A DNA stretch of 64,000 nucleotides from Hermatobates lingyangjiaoensis (lineage: Eukaryota > Arthropoda > Insecta > Hemiptera > Hermatobatidae): assembly GCA_026182355.1 (NCBI GenBank), contig JAPFBL010000068.1, positions 6,141,001 to 6,205,000 on the forward strand, in the 5' to 3' direction. The translations under genes and the position numbers were made by a program. Below are positions 1-11,399 of the stretch, piece after piece; position 1 is the first letter of the stretch; each line of letters starts with the position of its first letter. Below the pieces are notes generated by a model, which worked only from the letters and a program-made list of their open reading frames with translations, did not search any database and had not been told where the DNA came from.

Positions 1-108
1 TCTTCAATCACTAAATTGGGTTTATTATCTTTATTAAATACCAATTAGACACTTTGAATAGGGAAAACCAGTCCAGGTCTGTTACACAATACCAATGCCT
101 TTCGTACC

Positions 109-140
109 ATACGACTACTATGGTACAATAGTAGTCGTAT
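109..140. repeat. Perfect 12-bp hairpin
   Basis: The bases at 109-120 (ATACGACTACTA) are the exact reverse complement of those at 129-140, with an 8-nt loop. No element boundary or gene is recognisable around it. It may be a remnant of a fold-back element or a chance structure. Confidence 0.6.
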
Positions 141-1325
141 CTATTAAGAACACGTCATTACAACGTCCACGCAAAAGTAGAGTGTCAATTAAAAATTTGC
201 AGTATTCATTGTAGGTTTTCTTCATAACATGAATTGTTTTAGAACTCATCCACTGTCAAGAAGTTGAAAGTTATTTTATAATTAGTAATAGGAAAACAAT
301 AATCAAGTTTCTTTCGTTTTGATTTTGACTTTCTGTTGGACTTAACCTAATTGATATTATCTTACTTTTTACAGAAATAGTTACATTTAATTTTCTTTAA
401 GTACTATATATTTTAATTGGATTTAATATAATTTTTATATAGCTTCAATATTGGTTTCTTGTTTGTTACTTTGTCTTTTGTAAGTGTTACTGAATCCGTT
501 GGTGGTCAAATCTGTTGTCTGTCGGGTCGTAAGTGTGTTCGTTAATTATAGTGTTGTGACATGGTTTACGTTCAAATATTTTTTTTACGTCCATTATTGC
601 CAATTTTAGTCTTTTCTGTCCTTAAAGCAGTAAGTCAATTCAGTTTTTTGATTTGTCTGGTTTTTGTCGATGCGCCATTAAAAGATTTGAAGAATTCGTT
701 ATATTATATTTGAAAGTATGAATATGTTTTGTATATATTAGTCTGGAAGTTTATTCAGTCTGCCCTTTAACAATAATGTTGACATACAATCTTTGCATTT
801 AATAAATTCCCCTTTAGTCAAATTTATTATTTTTCTTTTCCTTTGACTTTATTTTCCATACGCAGTTGTGCTAAGTAGTAGAGATACTATAAAATAAAAA
901 CAAAAAATAATATTTGAAAAAACTTTTCTACATTAATGTAAGTTTTTTTTAAACCAGTTTTACGTATGATTATATCAAGCATTACTATTTTTACACTTCT
1001 TTATAGTAATACAATCGTCTGAATTAAAGGGTATGCCAGATGCAATTAAAACTCTCGGAATAACATTATTCAGCTATTAATTTATAATAGTAGCAAGGAG
1101 GTGATTCTAATGCTTATATAAATCACTCGGTCACGGCTCTGGGAGACCATTACTCGGCTATCACCTAAAGCACCTCGTGAGGAGTGCGAATGGACATCGG
1201 ATGGATCGCGTTAAAAAAATAATAATATTAACATTTTGTTGCTGATATTTAATCATATTAAGTAGTGTAATATTTTCTTGATAATATCGATATAGCTTCT
1301 TAACCACTGATTCTTAAAGTTATTA
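141..1325. other. AT-rich DNA without recognisable genes
   Basis: No open frame or known repeat is recognised here. A small island richer in G+C lies at about 1120-1205 within very AT-rich flanks. It could be a SINE or exon remnant, but no box A/box B pair or coding frame is convincing. Confidence 0.5.
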
Positions 1326-2380
1326 GATGGGTTATTTGAGGATTTTTATCTATAGAAATAACACTCCTGTTTATACGCCGACGTTTCACCAAAAAAAAGT
1401 TTGTCATTTTCAAGGTTAAAAACAATTTATTGACATATGTAATGAAAACAAATACCTCCACGAAATATTAACCAACAAAAATAAACACAATAAGTAAAAC
1501 CATAAACACCACATAAAGTAAATGAAAATGACAAACATAGCCAATTTTATTGTTTTTTAATAGAAAACATGTGTTGTTTAAACATAATTACTTTTTATTA
1601 ATTATTAAGCGCAAAACAGTTTTTTAAACAGATAAGTAATAATGCCAAATAATTCTGTGAGAATACCTCAAACAGTGAAGTCAAGGAACAAACAGACAAC
1701 AAAAACACAGTAAGCAGGAAAATTACAAAGAAATCAAATAAGCAAAGTATAAACTTGTTTTCGTATCTGATATGATGCTGGTAGATAAAGGCAAATAGTT
1801 TTGTAGTTTTTTATTCCCTTTAATTCGTTCATATTTTGTTTATTTGTATTGTTTTGTAATTTTCTTGCTTACTGTGTTCTTATTGTATGTTTGTTCCTTG
1901 AATGCTCTGTTGGAAATATCCTTGCAGAATCATTTTGCATAATTAAAAACTATTACTTTGTTTTTGGGGAAAAACTGTTTACGCTCCATGCCTTTATCTA
2001 CCAGCATCATATCAGATACGAAGACAAGTTTATATTTTGCATTTGTATTCTTTGTAATTTTCCTGCTTACTGTATTTTTGTTTGTTCTGTTTGTTCCTTG
2101 AATTTACTGTTTGAGGTATCTTCACAGAATTATTTTGAAACATTACTTACCTGTTTAACATTTTTTTGGCCTTAATAATCAATAAAAAGTAATTATATTT
2201 AAACAACACATGTTTTCTATTAAAAAACAATAACACTGGCTATGTTTGTGGGTTTCTTTTACTTTATGTCGTTAATACATTGTTTTTAGCCTTGAAAATG
2301 CCAAACATTTTTTCGCGAAACGTCAGTAAATAAACAGGAGTTTTATTTCTTCAGCCTAAACTTCCTCAAAAAATCCATCT
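1326..2380. repeat. Large imperfect inverted repeat with Penelope-like tail ends
   Basis: The left arm (about 1326-1793) is repeated in reverse complement as the right arm (about 1990-2380). Shared landmarks include the interrupted block around 1769-1792 (minus) against 1991-2012 (plus). The centre (about 1851-1950) carries a third partial copy in the same orientation as the right arm. Near the outer ends both arms hold a motif with the core GCGAAACGTC (2315-2324) or its diverged reverse form (1380-1390), followed by CAGGAGT-type sequence, as seen in tails of Penelope-like and related retroelements. A 108-codon frame crosses the right half but has no coding character. It could be two retroelement tails joined head to head or a fold-back element. 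Confidence 0.7.
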
Positions 2381-3404
2381 TTGAACTTTCTTGATAATGT
2401 TATCAATTAATGTAGTTGACGCTTGCTATTGAGATGTCATCATTCTATCATTCGACACTTTGAATAGTTGATAATATAGAGTCGTTCCGGGGAGTCGTCT
2501 CTGTTATCATGACGAACATCTAATAGTGCTTGTAAAGATCCAAGATGATCAGCAAATCATGAAAATTCGTTAGACAGCAAACAATCACCGGATGGCAGGA
2601 CTTAGTTCATGCGTGGCCTTTCATCGTGCAGAATGCTGCGAGAGAGGTCAGACGGGGCAGATGTGATTTAGACCCAGATTGGACCTGTCATTCATATTTC
2701 GTTGTTATTCTGAGCTGTTACGTTTTGATTTTTTTTTTTATAAATGGTTTTGCTTTTTATCCAATGTGAGTATGAGATGTTGTAAGAGACATACTGATTT
2801 TTATTGTGGCAGTTCCATGACCTTTCACCAGTTGATCTTTTTTTTTTCAATATTCAAAACTTTGACATGATTCCAGTCTCACAAACCAACTATCTCTTTC
2901 TTGAAAATTGATCAAGTGTAGCTTTAAATTTGTTTAAACGGGTAAACTTTGTGCGGTAATTGAATATTAGGATCGAGTTTGCTCCTTAGGAGTCAATGAA
3001 AAACTCAGCTTTGAAATGCATAGTAAATTTAGAAAGATTTTTCGCCTCCAGCTGAACTGTATTAATCACACCATTGATATTCCAACATTTCAAATGCTGG
3101 AAACTCTCCAAAGTTTGGGCTCTAATAATCAGCTCCTCTTTTATTCTGATCCTGGCATGAAAGAACCATCCATTTATATTTGTATAAAATTATGCAGACA
3201 GTTAGAGCTTTGACTGTTTCTAGAGATTTTTTACAAATACTTGGTTTGTTAAAAAGAGCTTTCAACGGGAAATTACCACAGTAGAGTGTTCAAGATACGA
3301 GTATCAAGGTCATCTATTACTGCGTTTTCAAAAATGCATCATTCTAATAAAACAATGCTTTTTCGGACAGCTTTCTCTCTCTCTTTCTCGCTCCCTCTAT
3401 TACG
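2381..3404. other. Intergenic DNA, part of it richer in G+C
   Basis: About 2470-2690 is clearly richer in G+C than its surroundings but has no long open frame, splice-site pair or recognisable repeat. The rest is AT-rich, with short random open frames only. Confidence 0.4.
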
Positions 3405-3430
3405 ATATATATATATATATATATATATAT
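3405..3430. repeat. (AT)n microsatellite
   Basis: About 13 AT units follow a pyrimidine-rich CT tract at about 3371-3398. Confidence 0.9.
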
Positions 3431-5333
3431 GGCTTGGCAGATTGAGCAAACCTTAATAACTAACCAATCTTTGATTTATTTTAGTTATGATTCATTACGT
3501 GGTCAATATTTTAAAAGAACATGATATATTTTTATGTATAGCGTTTAGCGCAACTAAAACATAATTCAAACTGCTGAGTGATGAGTGATTATAATTGATC
3601 GCCTTTGTGATAGGTATAGCGGATTTCATTATAAATTAAAAGAACTTTAATGCAACACTGATTGAGTTACCGATGATGTTTGAAATGGACATTTCAAGCT
3701 GAAGTTGCTATGTATAATGTTGCTACAATTCAAGATACTAAATGCCTGTCTGCCTATCTCACCCAAGGCATATGTCAACTTCATATAATATATTACCAGA
3801 TGCTACGTGAACAATCCTTGTCCATTCTGTGTGAGATAAACGGAACGAAACAACGTAGCTAAGTTACTTTTATTGAGCAATGATATTCAACATGGATTTA
3901 ACAAATAAATAATTTATTAGACGGACTTTTATTCAAATTTAAATACTTGGTTTCAATTTAGCTAGGTTGTCTAAATTTATTACTGATATGTTTATGAGTT
4001 TATTCTTAGTAACTTAGTAGCAATTTTTTCTGCAATTATGAAAAATGTAGTTATAATTTTCAAACTCAATCTTCCAGTAGGCTTTAGTCTGTAGATTGTT
4101 TAATTATAGAGGATACTACATTGTACAAATAAAAAACTATATTAACATCCTTTTCTTCTAAAATAATGGGAATATAAGAAGTAGATTTCAAGAGAGCCTG
4201 ACATATGGTAGTGGAGTGACGTAAGTTGTATTTCAACTACAGATACTTTAACTTTTGCAAAAAATTCCCCTCCCCAAAGACACTAATAGAGAAATAGAAA
4301 CAATTTCTAAAGCCAATTATTTATTTGAGTCAAGCATTAAACTAAATTACATGTAAAACAGGACAAATCTCTGCACAGCATTTAAAAAGTAACCAAAATT
4401 ACAGCTTTTCTCTTAGGGAAACGACTGATTTGGAGCTTGGATAAATAAAACCAGCCAAAGGCACTCCAAAAATTCTTGCAATCATTCAAATTTATGAACC
4501 ATCTAAAATAACTAAATCAATGAAAAGAGTTAAAGTATTTGAAACTATTTGTTTCACTTTACTACTATTTTTCTATTTAACTACAATTTTTCACTTTACT
4601 CACAAAAATGAAGGAAAAATTTTAGCATATGTCTGCTTATTTTTAGATACCATAAAGATCCATAAAGATCAATGAAAATGACACTTTCACTCCTGATATC
4701 TGTATTCAACTATAAAGTTCACTACCAGCGCTAAACAATTATCGGTAAAAGAGAGCAATCTTTGATTCATATATGTAGCTATACTATTCAACGAAATTCC
4801 TGTGACCCAATAATACAGATAATAAAAAATTGACTTTCATCATTAACAGTAAGAATTTTATGACAAATAATCTTGTCATTATTCATTATTTTTGACAACA
4901 ACTACATTGTCAGAAACTTCTTAAACAGTTAGACTACTATTTTCAAAATCTGTGGACATGGTCATATATTCCTGTCGACAAATCACAATTTGACCATGTT
5001 TCAAACGGAAAAATTCCTGACATGATACGAGAAAAACAATTACTGATATGTTGGGCTGAGAAATTGAAATTCCATTGCAAAATTGTTCTCAGTTTTCAGC
5101 AGAGCATCACATACAAGTTTTTTTCGTTCATTGTCATTTTGTTGTCAACGGTTTGTATAGCAGTTGCAGTGTGATCCCCCTCAGCTGGTAGGCTATTTCA
5201 AAAGTTCCTTTTCTTTTTGAACCATGCAAGTATTTAAGTACTTCAAATGTTTTTTTCCTTGTTAAATATCTCTACTAAAACCGTTGAATCTAATTATTTG
5301 GTAACAACTTTTATATATCAATAAATTTCTTGT
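3431..5333. other. AT-rich DNA, nothing recognised
   Basis: Neither strand has an open frame with coding character or a recognisable mobile-element boundary. A 12-nt duplication (ATAAAGATCC) occurs near 4652-4675. Confidence 0.5.
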
Positions 5334-6037
5334 TTACTTTACTAAAAGTAAAGTACAGTAGTAAAAAATTCGATTCTCCAGGATTTGACGGATTTACATG
5401 TATTGTGTTACAAAGTCCTTTTTTAAAAACTATGTGGGGACGTTGCAGTCCACATAGTTTGATTGATCAACTTCATATTTTACACAATAATGGATATTAT
5501 AGCGTAGATACGTTCTACGTATTATTTGGAGACAATATTGCATAATGAGGAAGTTAATTTTTTCTTAAAATATGATTTTAAACAATATTTTTTCTCCTAA
5601 AATAATAAATCTAGATTCTTGAACTATTGACATTATCATCGAAGTGACAGATACAATGGATAAAAAAATCCTCAAAACAACTGGAAAGGTTTTTTGAGCA
5701 GGTTGTAAAATCTTTGACCTTTAATGGAATTTGAAAAGTTAGATACTGATCTCATACACGGATCAGAATGAAATTATACCTAAAAATGCACTTTAGGTGG
5801 GGATGAGTTGAGGAAATTTTTTTAAAATTAAATAAACCAAAAGATGCTGGATCCCTCAACTCAACTCAAGAGAACATTTATCAATAGATTAAACCTATAA
5901 TTAGCAAATTATAAACAAAATTAATACAATTTCTATTGCTGCAAAGGATCAAAATTGAAAATTCTTTATGGATTACTGGGTTACCTGCTGTACTTGTCAG
6001 ATTTATTTATTTCCTTTCACTGTTTATATTGACTAAA
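5334..6037 (+). repeat. Diverged copy of the CTTTACTATAAG repeat family
   Basis: It begins with TTTACTTTACTAAAAGTAAA and then the conserved block ending in TTTGACGGATTTACATG. Later come a block around 5436-5490 (GGACGTTGCAGTCC, then TTGATTGATCAACTTCATAT) and a block around 5975-6030 (GGTTACCTGCTGTACTTGTC). The same blocks, in the same order, occur in the fuller copies at 23806-25438 and 45553-47273. The 71-codon frame at 5330-5545 lies within this repeat and is not supported as a gene. Confidence 0.65.
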
Positions 6038-6130
6038 GTTTAATTCACTTAAACTGCTTAATTGAAAGTGAAATTAATTGCTTAAGTTTAATTCACTTAG
6101 ACTGCTTAATTGAAAGTGAAATTAATTGCT
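6036..6130. repeat. Two tandem copies of a 48-bp unit
   Basis: The unit starting AAGTTTAATTCACTTA occurs at 6036-6083 and again at 6084-6130 with a single visible substitution. Each unit contains a partly palindromic TTAATTGAAAGTGAAATTAA block. It sits at the downstream edge of the repeat at 5334-6037. Confidence 0.85.
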
Positions 6131-6689
6131 ATTTAGAGATTAGTCAAAAAAATTGAATAATTTGAATGAGTTAATATGATATTGATTAATAAAATTCTTA
6201 TATATAAAAAATTAATCCCTTTCAAATACATTTTTTATTGAATAAAGTGTTAGACTAATCAATCTAATTGCTATCCATATCAACTACACATTTCACACCC
6301 TTCATTACTATTTGTTATTATTTCTTTTATTACCCTTTACTGTATTGTGTCTTCATTTCTCGTTTCATTTCTCTTATCTCCCTGCATATCAACACTTACA
6401 CCTCTAGCTTGATGGCAAAACGCTGTTCTGGCAAGTCACCAGAAACAAGACTATGTCTGTGCTTTTTCTGTAATTTCACTTATTTTTGTGAACTATTTAA
6501 TTTTTAATTGTAGTTGTCTAATTATTATATGCGTATCATATATACAATATACACATTTTTCTTTATCGAGGTTTAGTCCAGAGTTTATAATAAAACATTT
6601 ATTATAATTTATCCTTTGATAACGCAATGTAGTGTAGAATATATGTAGTCGGGATAAGGAAACTGTCATTATCAATAGTTCATAGTAAA

Positions 6690-7080
6690 CACATAGTAAA
6701 CACGTGAAATAAGAATCTACATCTGAACAAGAGTGAAAAAAAGTTAGAAATGAAATCATGTACATCGACCAAAACAACTCGTCCTCGTCAGAGTCTCTAT
6801 TGAACTCTGGTAAACATATATATAGGCTCAGAAAGAAATAAGTAAACCATTATCTTTTTGTTTTTGACGCTGGTAGAGAACGTTCTTCCTCTTCCTTGTT
6901 CCCTTTTCTTTCATTCTATTTTCTTAAAATACCTTTAATGCATCTCTCCCTCCTCAATATCACACAATATGTCCGATTTCACTCTTTTCATTTGATATGT
7001 GACTCTCATGAAGACCAGTTGTTTTGGTTGAAAGATTTTTGTTTCATTTTTGAATTTATAACTGTAGTTTAGTAGTTGAC
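6690..7080. repeat. Two opposed Penelope-like tail fragments
   Basis: A minus-strand tail lies at about 6690-6800 and a plus-strand tail at about 6985-7080. Both carry the signature seen elsewhere in the window: a CTGANGA-like box, GACC-type arm, loop, GGTTGAAAG-type box and the AACACGTGAAATAA flank (6690-6703, reverse). The intervening 180 bp contains pyrimidine-rich DNA similar to that upstream of the tail near 29330. No reverse transcriptase or endonuclease sequence remains. Confidence 0.5.
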
Positions 7081-7365
7081 TGTAAATAATAAATGACACT
7101 TGCTTTTACTCAAAATAAGTATTCAAATAATTGGAATGTCGACGACAATTAAACAAAATAAAGAACTTAACAATAAAAGAAATAAAAAATAATAATAACG
7201 ACTACTATTAAGTAACATCTAACGCAATAATACTGATGAAATTGCCTGAAGATATTCAGAGGTTCAAGATATTAACGAACTTCATGCTTCGTCATCCACG
7301 GCTTAAGCTTTGTTGCTGTTTTTGTTTTCGTTTATTAGTTTTAACTATATATAATTATATATATA

Positions 7366-7641
7366 TAGTTCAATATAGACAAAGAAACATAGAGAAATCA
7401 AAAGAGACACTTACAGTCTCTAATTTTCGGTTTGAACCGCCTTCAGGAGAGATAAGAGAGGGAAACCAAGCGCACTGGTTCAAGACGGTTGAACCCAACG
7501 GAGTTGGGTCTCCAACCGTCTCTGAACCAGTGCGCTTGGTTTCCCTCTCTTATCTCTCCTGAAGACAGTTCAAACCAAAAATTAGAGACTGTAAGTGTCT
7601 CTTTTGATTTCTCTATGTTTCTTTGTCTATATTGAACTGTA
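7366..7641. repeat. Near-perfect ~275 bp palindrome
   Basis: The arms are about 7366-7499 and 7503-7641, separated by about 3 nt at 7500-7502. Each arm ends outward in TTCAATATAGACAAAG or its reverse complement, and each includes the hammerhead-like block CTGAAGAC...AACC...AAAA (7559-7580 plus; 7426-7447 minus). The right-arm sequence recurs as a single copy at about 29447-29650. The long overlapping open frames on both strands (7236-7562 plus, 7443-7838 minus) are by-products of the palindrome. Confidence 0.9.
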
Positions 7642-7699
7642 TTTGTCCGTTTTGGATCGTGTTTCCAACGAAAAAGTATATATATATATATATTCACTG

Positions 7700-8757
7700 T
7701 TATTATCATAGCTGTTAATTTTATTCTTACTTTTTCGTCTTCATTTACAATGATTTTACAGTGCCGTTCTCGTTTGTCATCTTTTCCTCCTTCAAGTAGT
7801 TTTAGAACATATAAGCAATGTGTTACTATTTCACTCACACTGTTTATGTATTACTCGTTCTCATAACTTCTTGACTTGTCCTCATGGATTGATTTGTTTT
7901 TGATATTTGCGTACATGTATAATAAGTACTGTTTTGTTCAGGTGTAGTGTATGTGTATGTGTGTGTAGGTGTGTGTGTGTTTATCAGACCAACGTTGTGT
8001 TTTCTTTAAGGCACTATTTTTAGAACTAATTTTTGTTCAAATGGAAGCCATATCGACAACCTGTCGACATTAGATGTTTATATCTGCCTCCATATGGCAC
8101 TCTGCTTAGCCTGGCACATGAGTGAAGGTTAAATAAACTCGGTTCTCTTAAAACGATCCTTCCAAAGGATGGATCTCTTTTGTATTTAACAAAGTCTTAA
8201 TCAAGTTTAGTTAAAACAACACTAAATAATATTGTATCTGAGTAGATCTGTACCACATAAGTAAAAGTAGTTTTAACTTTTATTACCACCGATATGTGAT
8301 CATTAAACATAATTTTTAGTTTAAATAACTTATTTTTTGTAATGAAAGCTATCATCAAATGGAAAACAAATAATTAAATGCCACAAAATTGCAAGAAATT
8401 ACAACACGTTATTGCTCTGAGAAACAGAGCCCAATTATCTTAATTCTTAAATTCTGAACTAACCTACTTTTGATCAGTTGTTTAACAATTCCCTAACTTC
8501 ATTAAATGCTACTTAAATAATTCTTATAAGATTACTCTCCAATTTGATACTGAATGTTTCACTTCAAAATGATAATTTTTATTATATTTTATTGTTTTTA
8601 TATGTTACAATTTTATAAAGACAGATGATAAAAAAGAATTATTTTTATTGACATTTACGTTATTTTGCATTTCATCGGTTGTTCAACCATCCGTCTACCG
8701 ACAGTGCACATGTTTTTTGGACTGAAATTCTTTTTGAACATCACATTTTTAGTAATA
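7700..8757. other. Non-coding DNA, nothing recognised
   Basis: A short GT-rich stretch lies at about 7950-7981. No gene or element boundary is recognised in the rest. Confidence 0.45.
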
Positions 8758-9019
8758 TTGTGTTACAAGAGTCATTCACATAAGAAGATCAAATCGCTGA
8801 TACGTGATTAGTTTGTGCACCTAAGTCAGTATTTTTGACAACCATCGTGACATAGTACAGTTTCCAATAAATTAAGCGATCTGCAACATTTTGATAAAGG
8901 TCGTAAAGCACGGATGAGGTCCTCATTCCTTGGCTTCAAATATCTGGTTCGATCCTTCGTTAATGACAGACGATTGCCCTCATTACACTGGACAACATTA
9001 ATCTCTCTAACCCATTTTC
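8758..9019. repeat. Direct repeat, copy 1 of 2
   Basis: This segment matches 10982-11303 in the same orientation at roughly 85-90% by eye, with small indels. Read on the minus strand, both copies keep the peptide NRLSLTKDRTRYLKPRNE in frame. The pair lies on either side of the GPCR exon at 9871-10079. The repeat does not belong to any family I recognise. Confidence 0.75.
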
Positions 9020-9870
9020 ATATCATTCCATCCCTCAAACTGTTGTTTTCTGTGCAATTTATTAACATAACTACGAAAAATACGCCTTTAATTTATTTAA
9101 TAATTTAGGTTTTTCCATATTAGGTCATTTTTGTAAGTTCATCAGAAGGGAGTAACTTATCTGATATGGTCAATTTAAACATGGAGCATGCTAAGGAATG
9201 CTAACTTCTATTAATAAATTGCTTAATGTTTGTAATTGTTGAGTAAACAACTTTGGATGTTTTAAAAGTTGCTTTGTTCCTGCTTATTCTCAAAAATATT
9301 TTTAAAAAGCAATTTAGAAGACAAATACATTATTGATTAATAATATATGTATGTAGTATGTAGTCCAATATATGAGTTTGTTGTGATTGTAACCTTTAAT
9401 GCAATATAAAATAATTGTTGAGAACTTTTACTTGAACCATACTGCTTTTCTCCTCACTATGTCCCATAAAATGTACACACTTAACAGTTTTCTGGAATCC
9501 AACAACTTAGTTTTATTAACATATTGAAGATTTAACTCTTACCAAAAAAATAAAATTTAAATATTAATGGGTGTTTAGTTCAATAAATCACTCATTTAAA
9601 GAAGAAAAAAAAAACAAACAAAAACAAATTACCATTGGAAACAGTAATGTCTACTTTGATAATGATGGTACTATACAATTTTAAACATTTCATATTTTAC
9701 AGCAGCAGCAGCAGCAGTATTATGTCAATTGATAAGAGTTCATTAAGATTGAGTCATTTATCATGGAAATAGAACATATAGTAGGCCAAAATACCTGTTA
9801 TTTTATACGCTTATTTGTATGTTATTAATAAAAAAAATGAAATATTTATAAAAAGAAAAAAATGAATTAC
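9020..9870 (-). other. Intron downstream of the GPCR exon (partial)
   Basis: The minus-strand intron begins with GTAATT at 9870 and runs to lower coordinates. The next exon, expected to encode transmembrane helix 6, was not found by eye in the window. The tract includes a (CAG)6 run at 9700-9717 and is otherwise AT-rich. Confidence 0.5.
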
Positions 9871-10079
9871 CTTCTTCTTGTTTCGCATGAGATTGGCATC
9901 ACGATCGGTTTGGGCATTTCCAGGAGCTCTTGATCCCCACAAGACGAGTGCTATTCTGGCATAAGCAAATACGATGACGATCAGAGGGATGAAATACTGC
10001 ATCAACACCAAAATGCTGTGGTACCACTGCATGAGCTCATCGCTGAATGCAACGTTGTGACAGAAAGGAACAATTTCAC
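9871..10079 (-). CDS. Class A neuropeptide GPCR, internal exon (TM5 and third intracellular loop)
   Basis: This exon encodes 69 complete codons plus two leading bases, bounded by an acceptor (TGTGCAG at 10080-10086) and a donor (GTAATT from 9870), giving a phase-1 entry and phase-0 exit. The peptide starts EIVPFCHN, with a cysteine where extracellular loop 2 normally forms its disulphide. A hydrophobic helix of about 22 residues with the TM5 proline follows (LMQYFIPLIVIVFAYARIAL), then a basic loop with LWGSRAPGNAQ and RNKKK, which precedes TM6 in peptide receptors. In this family the protein is a plasma-membrane receptor coupling to G proteins. The PGNAQ..RD...NKKK loop resembles leucokinin (kinin) receptors best, from memory; a luqin/RYamide- or tachykinin-like receptor is the alternative. 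Other exons were not located, so the gene is partial here. Confidence 0.88.
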
Positions 10080-10141
10080 CTGCACAGACATATCAAGTAA
10101 GTAATAATAGGATCGCTGATGTATGAGTGTGACACACTCTA

Positions 10142-10749
10142 TACAGGGTGAATCAAAAGTGGTATGGACAGTAAATAACATTTATTTAGAGTTTAGTAAC
10201 TAATATATATGTACTGAGGCAATTCTTACATTGACAATTAAATATTATTGTGAACAATAATGCAAAAGCTTTTAAATTGACCGATGGAGGTGCTCATACT
10301 GCTCTCATATACACAGCTTTCAAGTCAGTCTCTAACGTTTCGACTAAGATTTTTGCACAGCTACTCTGATGAATCGCTACCCATTGTGTAAAAGTCTGTC
10401 TGGGCAAAACTTTGTTCTTGAGTACTCCCCAAAAGAAAAGGTCTATTGGGGTCAAGTCCTGTAAACGTACTGGCCAATCAATTAGGCCCCTTCGTCGAAT
10501 CGATTTCCCAAGAAATGTTCTATCAAGATCAAGATGTACAAGTTGAATGTTGAAAACCAAAAAGTGTTTGTGATTTAAAAAAAATTACATAAGAGCATTT
10601 CATGAAATTAATACCCAGAGAGACTTGTGTGAAAAATGTTTGTCGAAGCGTAAGAGGCAGACTTCAAAGCTGCGTAAATCGTGATGAAAAACAGTTTTGA
10701 GCAACTGCATATGTTATTTACTGTCCACCTACTTTTAGCTCACCCTGTA
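10142..10749 (-). mobile_element. Internally deleted mariner-like transposon
   Basis: Terminal inverted repeats of about 40 bp begin TACAGGGTGA at 10142 and end with the matching TCACCCTGTA-type sequence at 10749. Both ends are followed by the TA target duplication (10140-10141 and 10750-10751). At 608 bp it is about half the length of a usual mariner. The interior keeps a C-terminal transposase fragment on the minus strand. It lies about 60 bp upstream of the splice acceptor of the GPCR exon, inside that intron. Confidence 0.88.
10294..10560 (-). pseudogene. Mariner-like transposase, C-terminal fragment
   Basis: The frame of about 88 codons contains RRRGLIDWPVR followed by DLTPIDLFFWGVLKNKV. 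In mariner transposases this region follows the second catalytic aspartate and contains the third (the motif is usually WPARSPDLTPLDFFLWG). The DNA-binding domain and the first catalytic residues are missing, so it cannot act as a transposase. It lies wholly within the TIR-bounded element at 10142-10749. The SPD usual in this box is LQD here, consistent with decay. Confidence 0.85.
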
Positions 10750-10981
10750 TAGTTAACATATACATAACAAGAAGATGTACTTAGTATATAATAAATAATC
10801 GAAAATGCATTTATAGTATATGTTTGCAAACAAGAAGACTTTGAATATTTAGTGAGTAGTCCTTTAGTGTCAGGTCTTTGATTGTTCTTTGTCAATTAGG
10901 TACTTTTTAAAGAACTCTACTTTAAAAAACCGTTAAATAGTAATATTGAATGTCTTTATTCCATAAATCGTAGCTTTCAAT

Positions 10982-11303
10982 TCTTGTGTAACAAGAGTTA
11001 TTCACATAAAAACATCAAATCGCTGATGCGTGATTCGTAAGAACATGCGTGATGTTCTTACGTGATGATCACATAAGAACATCAAATACTAACAAAGTTT
11101 GTGCACCTATGTTAGTATTTTCGACATCCATCGCGACATAGTACAGTTTCTAATAAATTAAGCGTTCTGCAACATTTACGATAAAGGTCGTAAAGCTCCT
11201 TTCCTTCATTCCTTGGCTTCAAATATCTGGTTCGATCCTTTGTTAATGACAGACGATTTGCCGCATTAGACTGGACAACATTAATCTTTCCAGCCCATTT
11301 TCT
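10982..11303. repeat. Direct repeat, copy 2 of 2
   Basis: This is the partner of 8758-9019. It additionally contains a perfect hairpin at 11037-11061 (GTAAGAACAT, 5-nt loop, ATGTTCTTAC), followed by further copies of the ACATAAGAACATCAAAT block. The hairpin appears to derive from an inverted duplication of that block. Confidence 0.75.
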
Positions 11304-11399
11304 AAACTTAAGAAATTTACGACTTAGTGTAAAACTAACTGCAAGTAATGTAAGGTACCCATCATAACAGTCGGTGCCAAATAAAAAGGTAGTGTTCAC
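11112..11399 (-). pseudogene. Unidentified open frame in the repeated segment
   Basis: A 95-codon minus-strand frame reads through the direct-repeat copy (…WAGKINVVQSNAANRL, then KDRTRYLKPRNEGKELYDLY). The same peptide, with differences, is present in the other copy (minus strand of 8758-9019), which suggests that the repeat derives from coding DNA. I do not recognise the family. It may be a fragment of a transposon protein or of a duplicated host exon. No splice sites or initiation context were established. Confidence 0.3.

Noticed and set aside
1120..1205. G+C-richer island considered as a tRNA or SINE
   Set aside because: No box A/box B pair and no cloverleaf could be drawn.
1849..2175. 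108-codon open frame rich in Phe and Cys
   Set aside because: It lies in an inverted repeat of tail-like sequence and its composition mirrors T-rich DNA.
7236..7838. Two opposed open frames of 108 and 131 codons ending in the same peptide
   Set aside because: Both end in identical residues because they read the two arms of one palindrome. They are non-coding retroelement-tail sequence.
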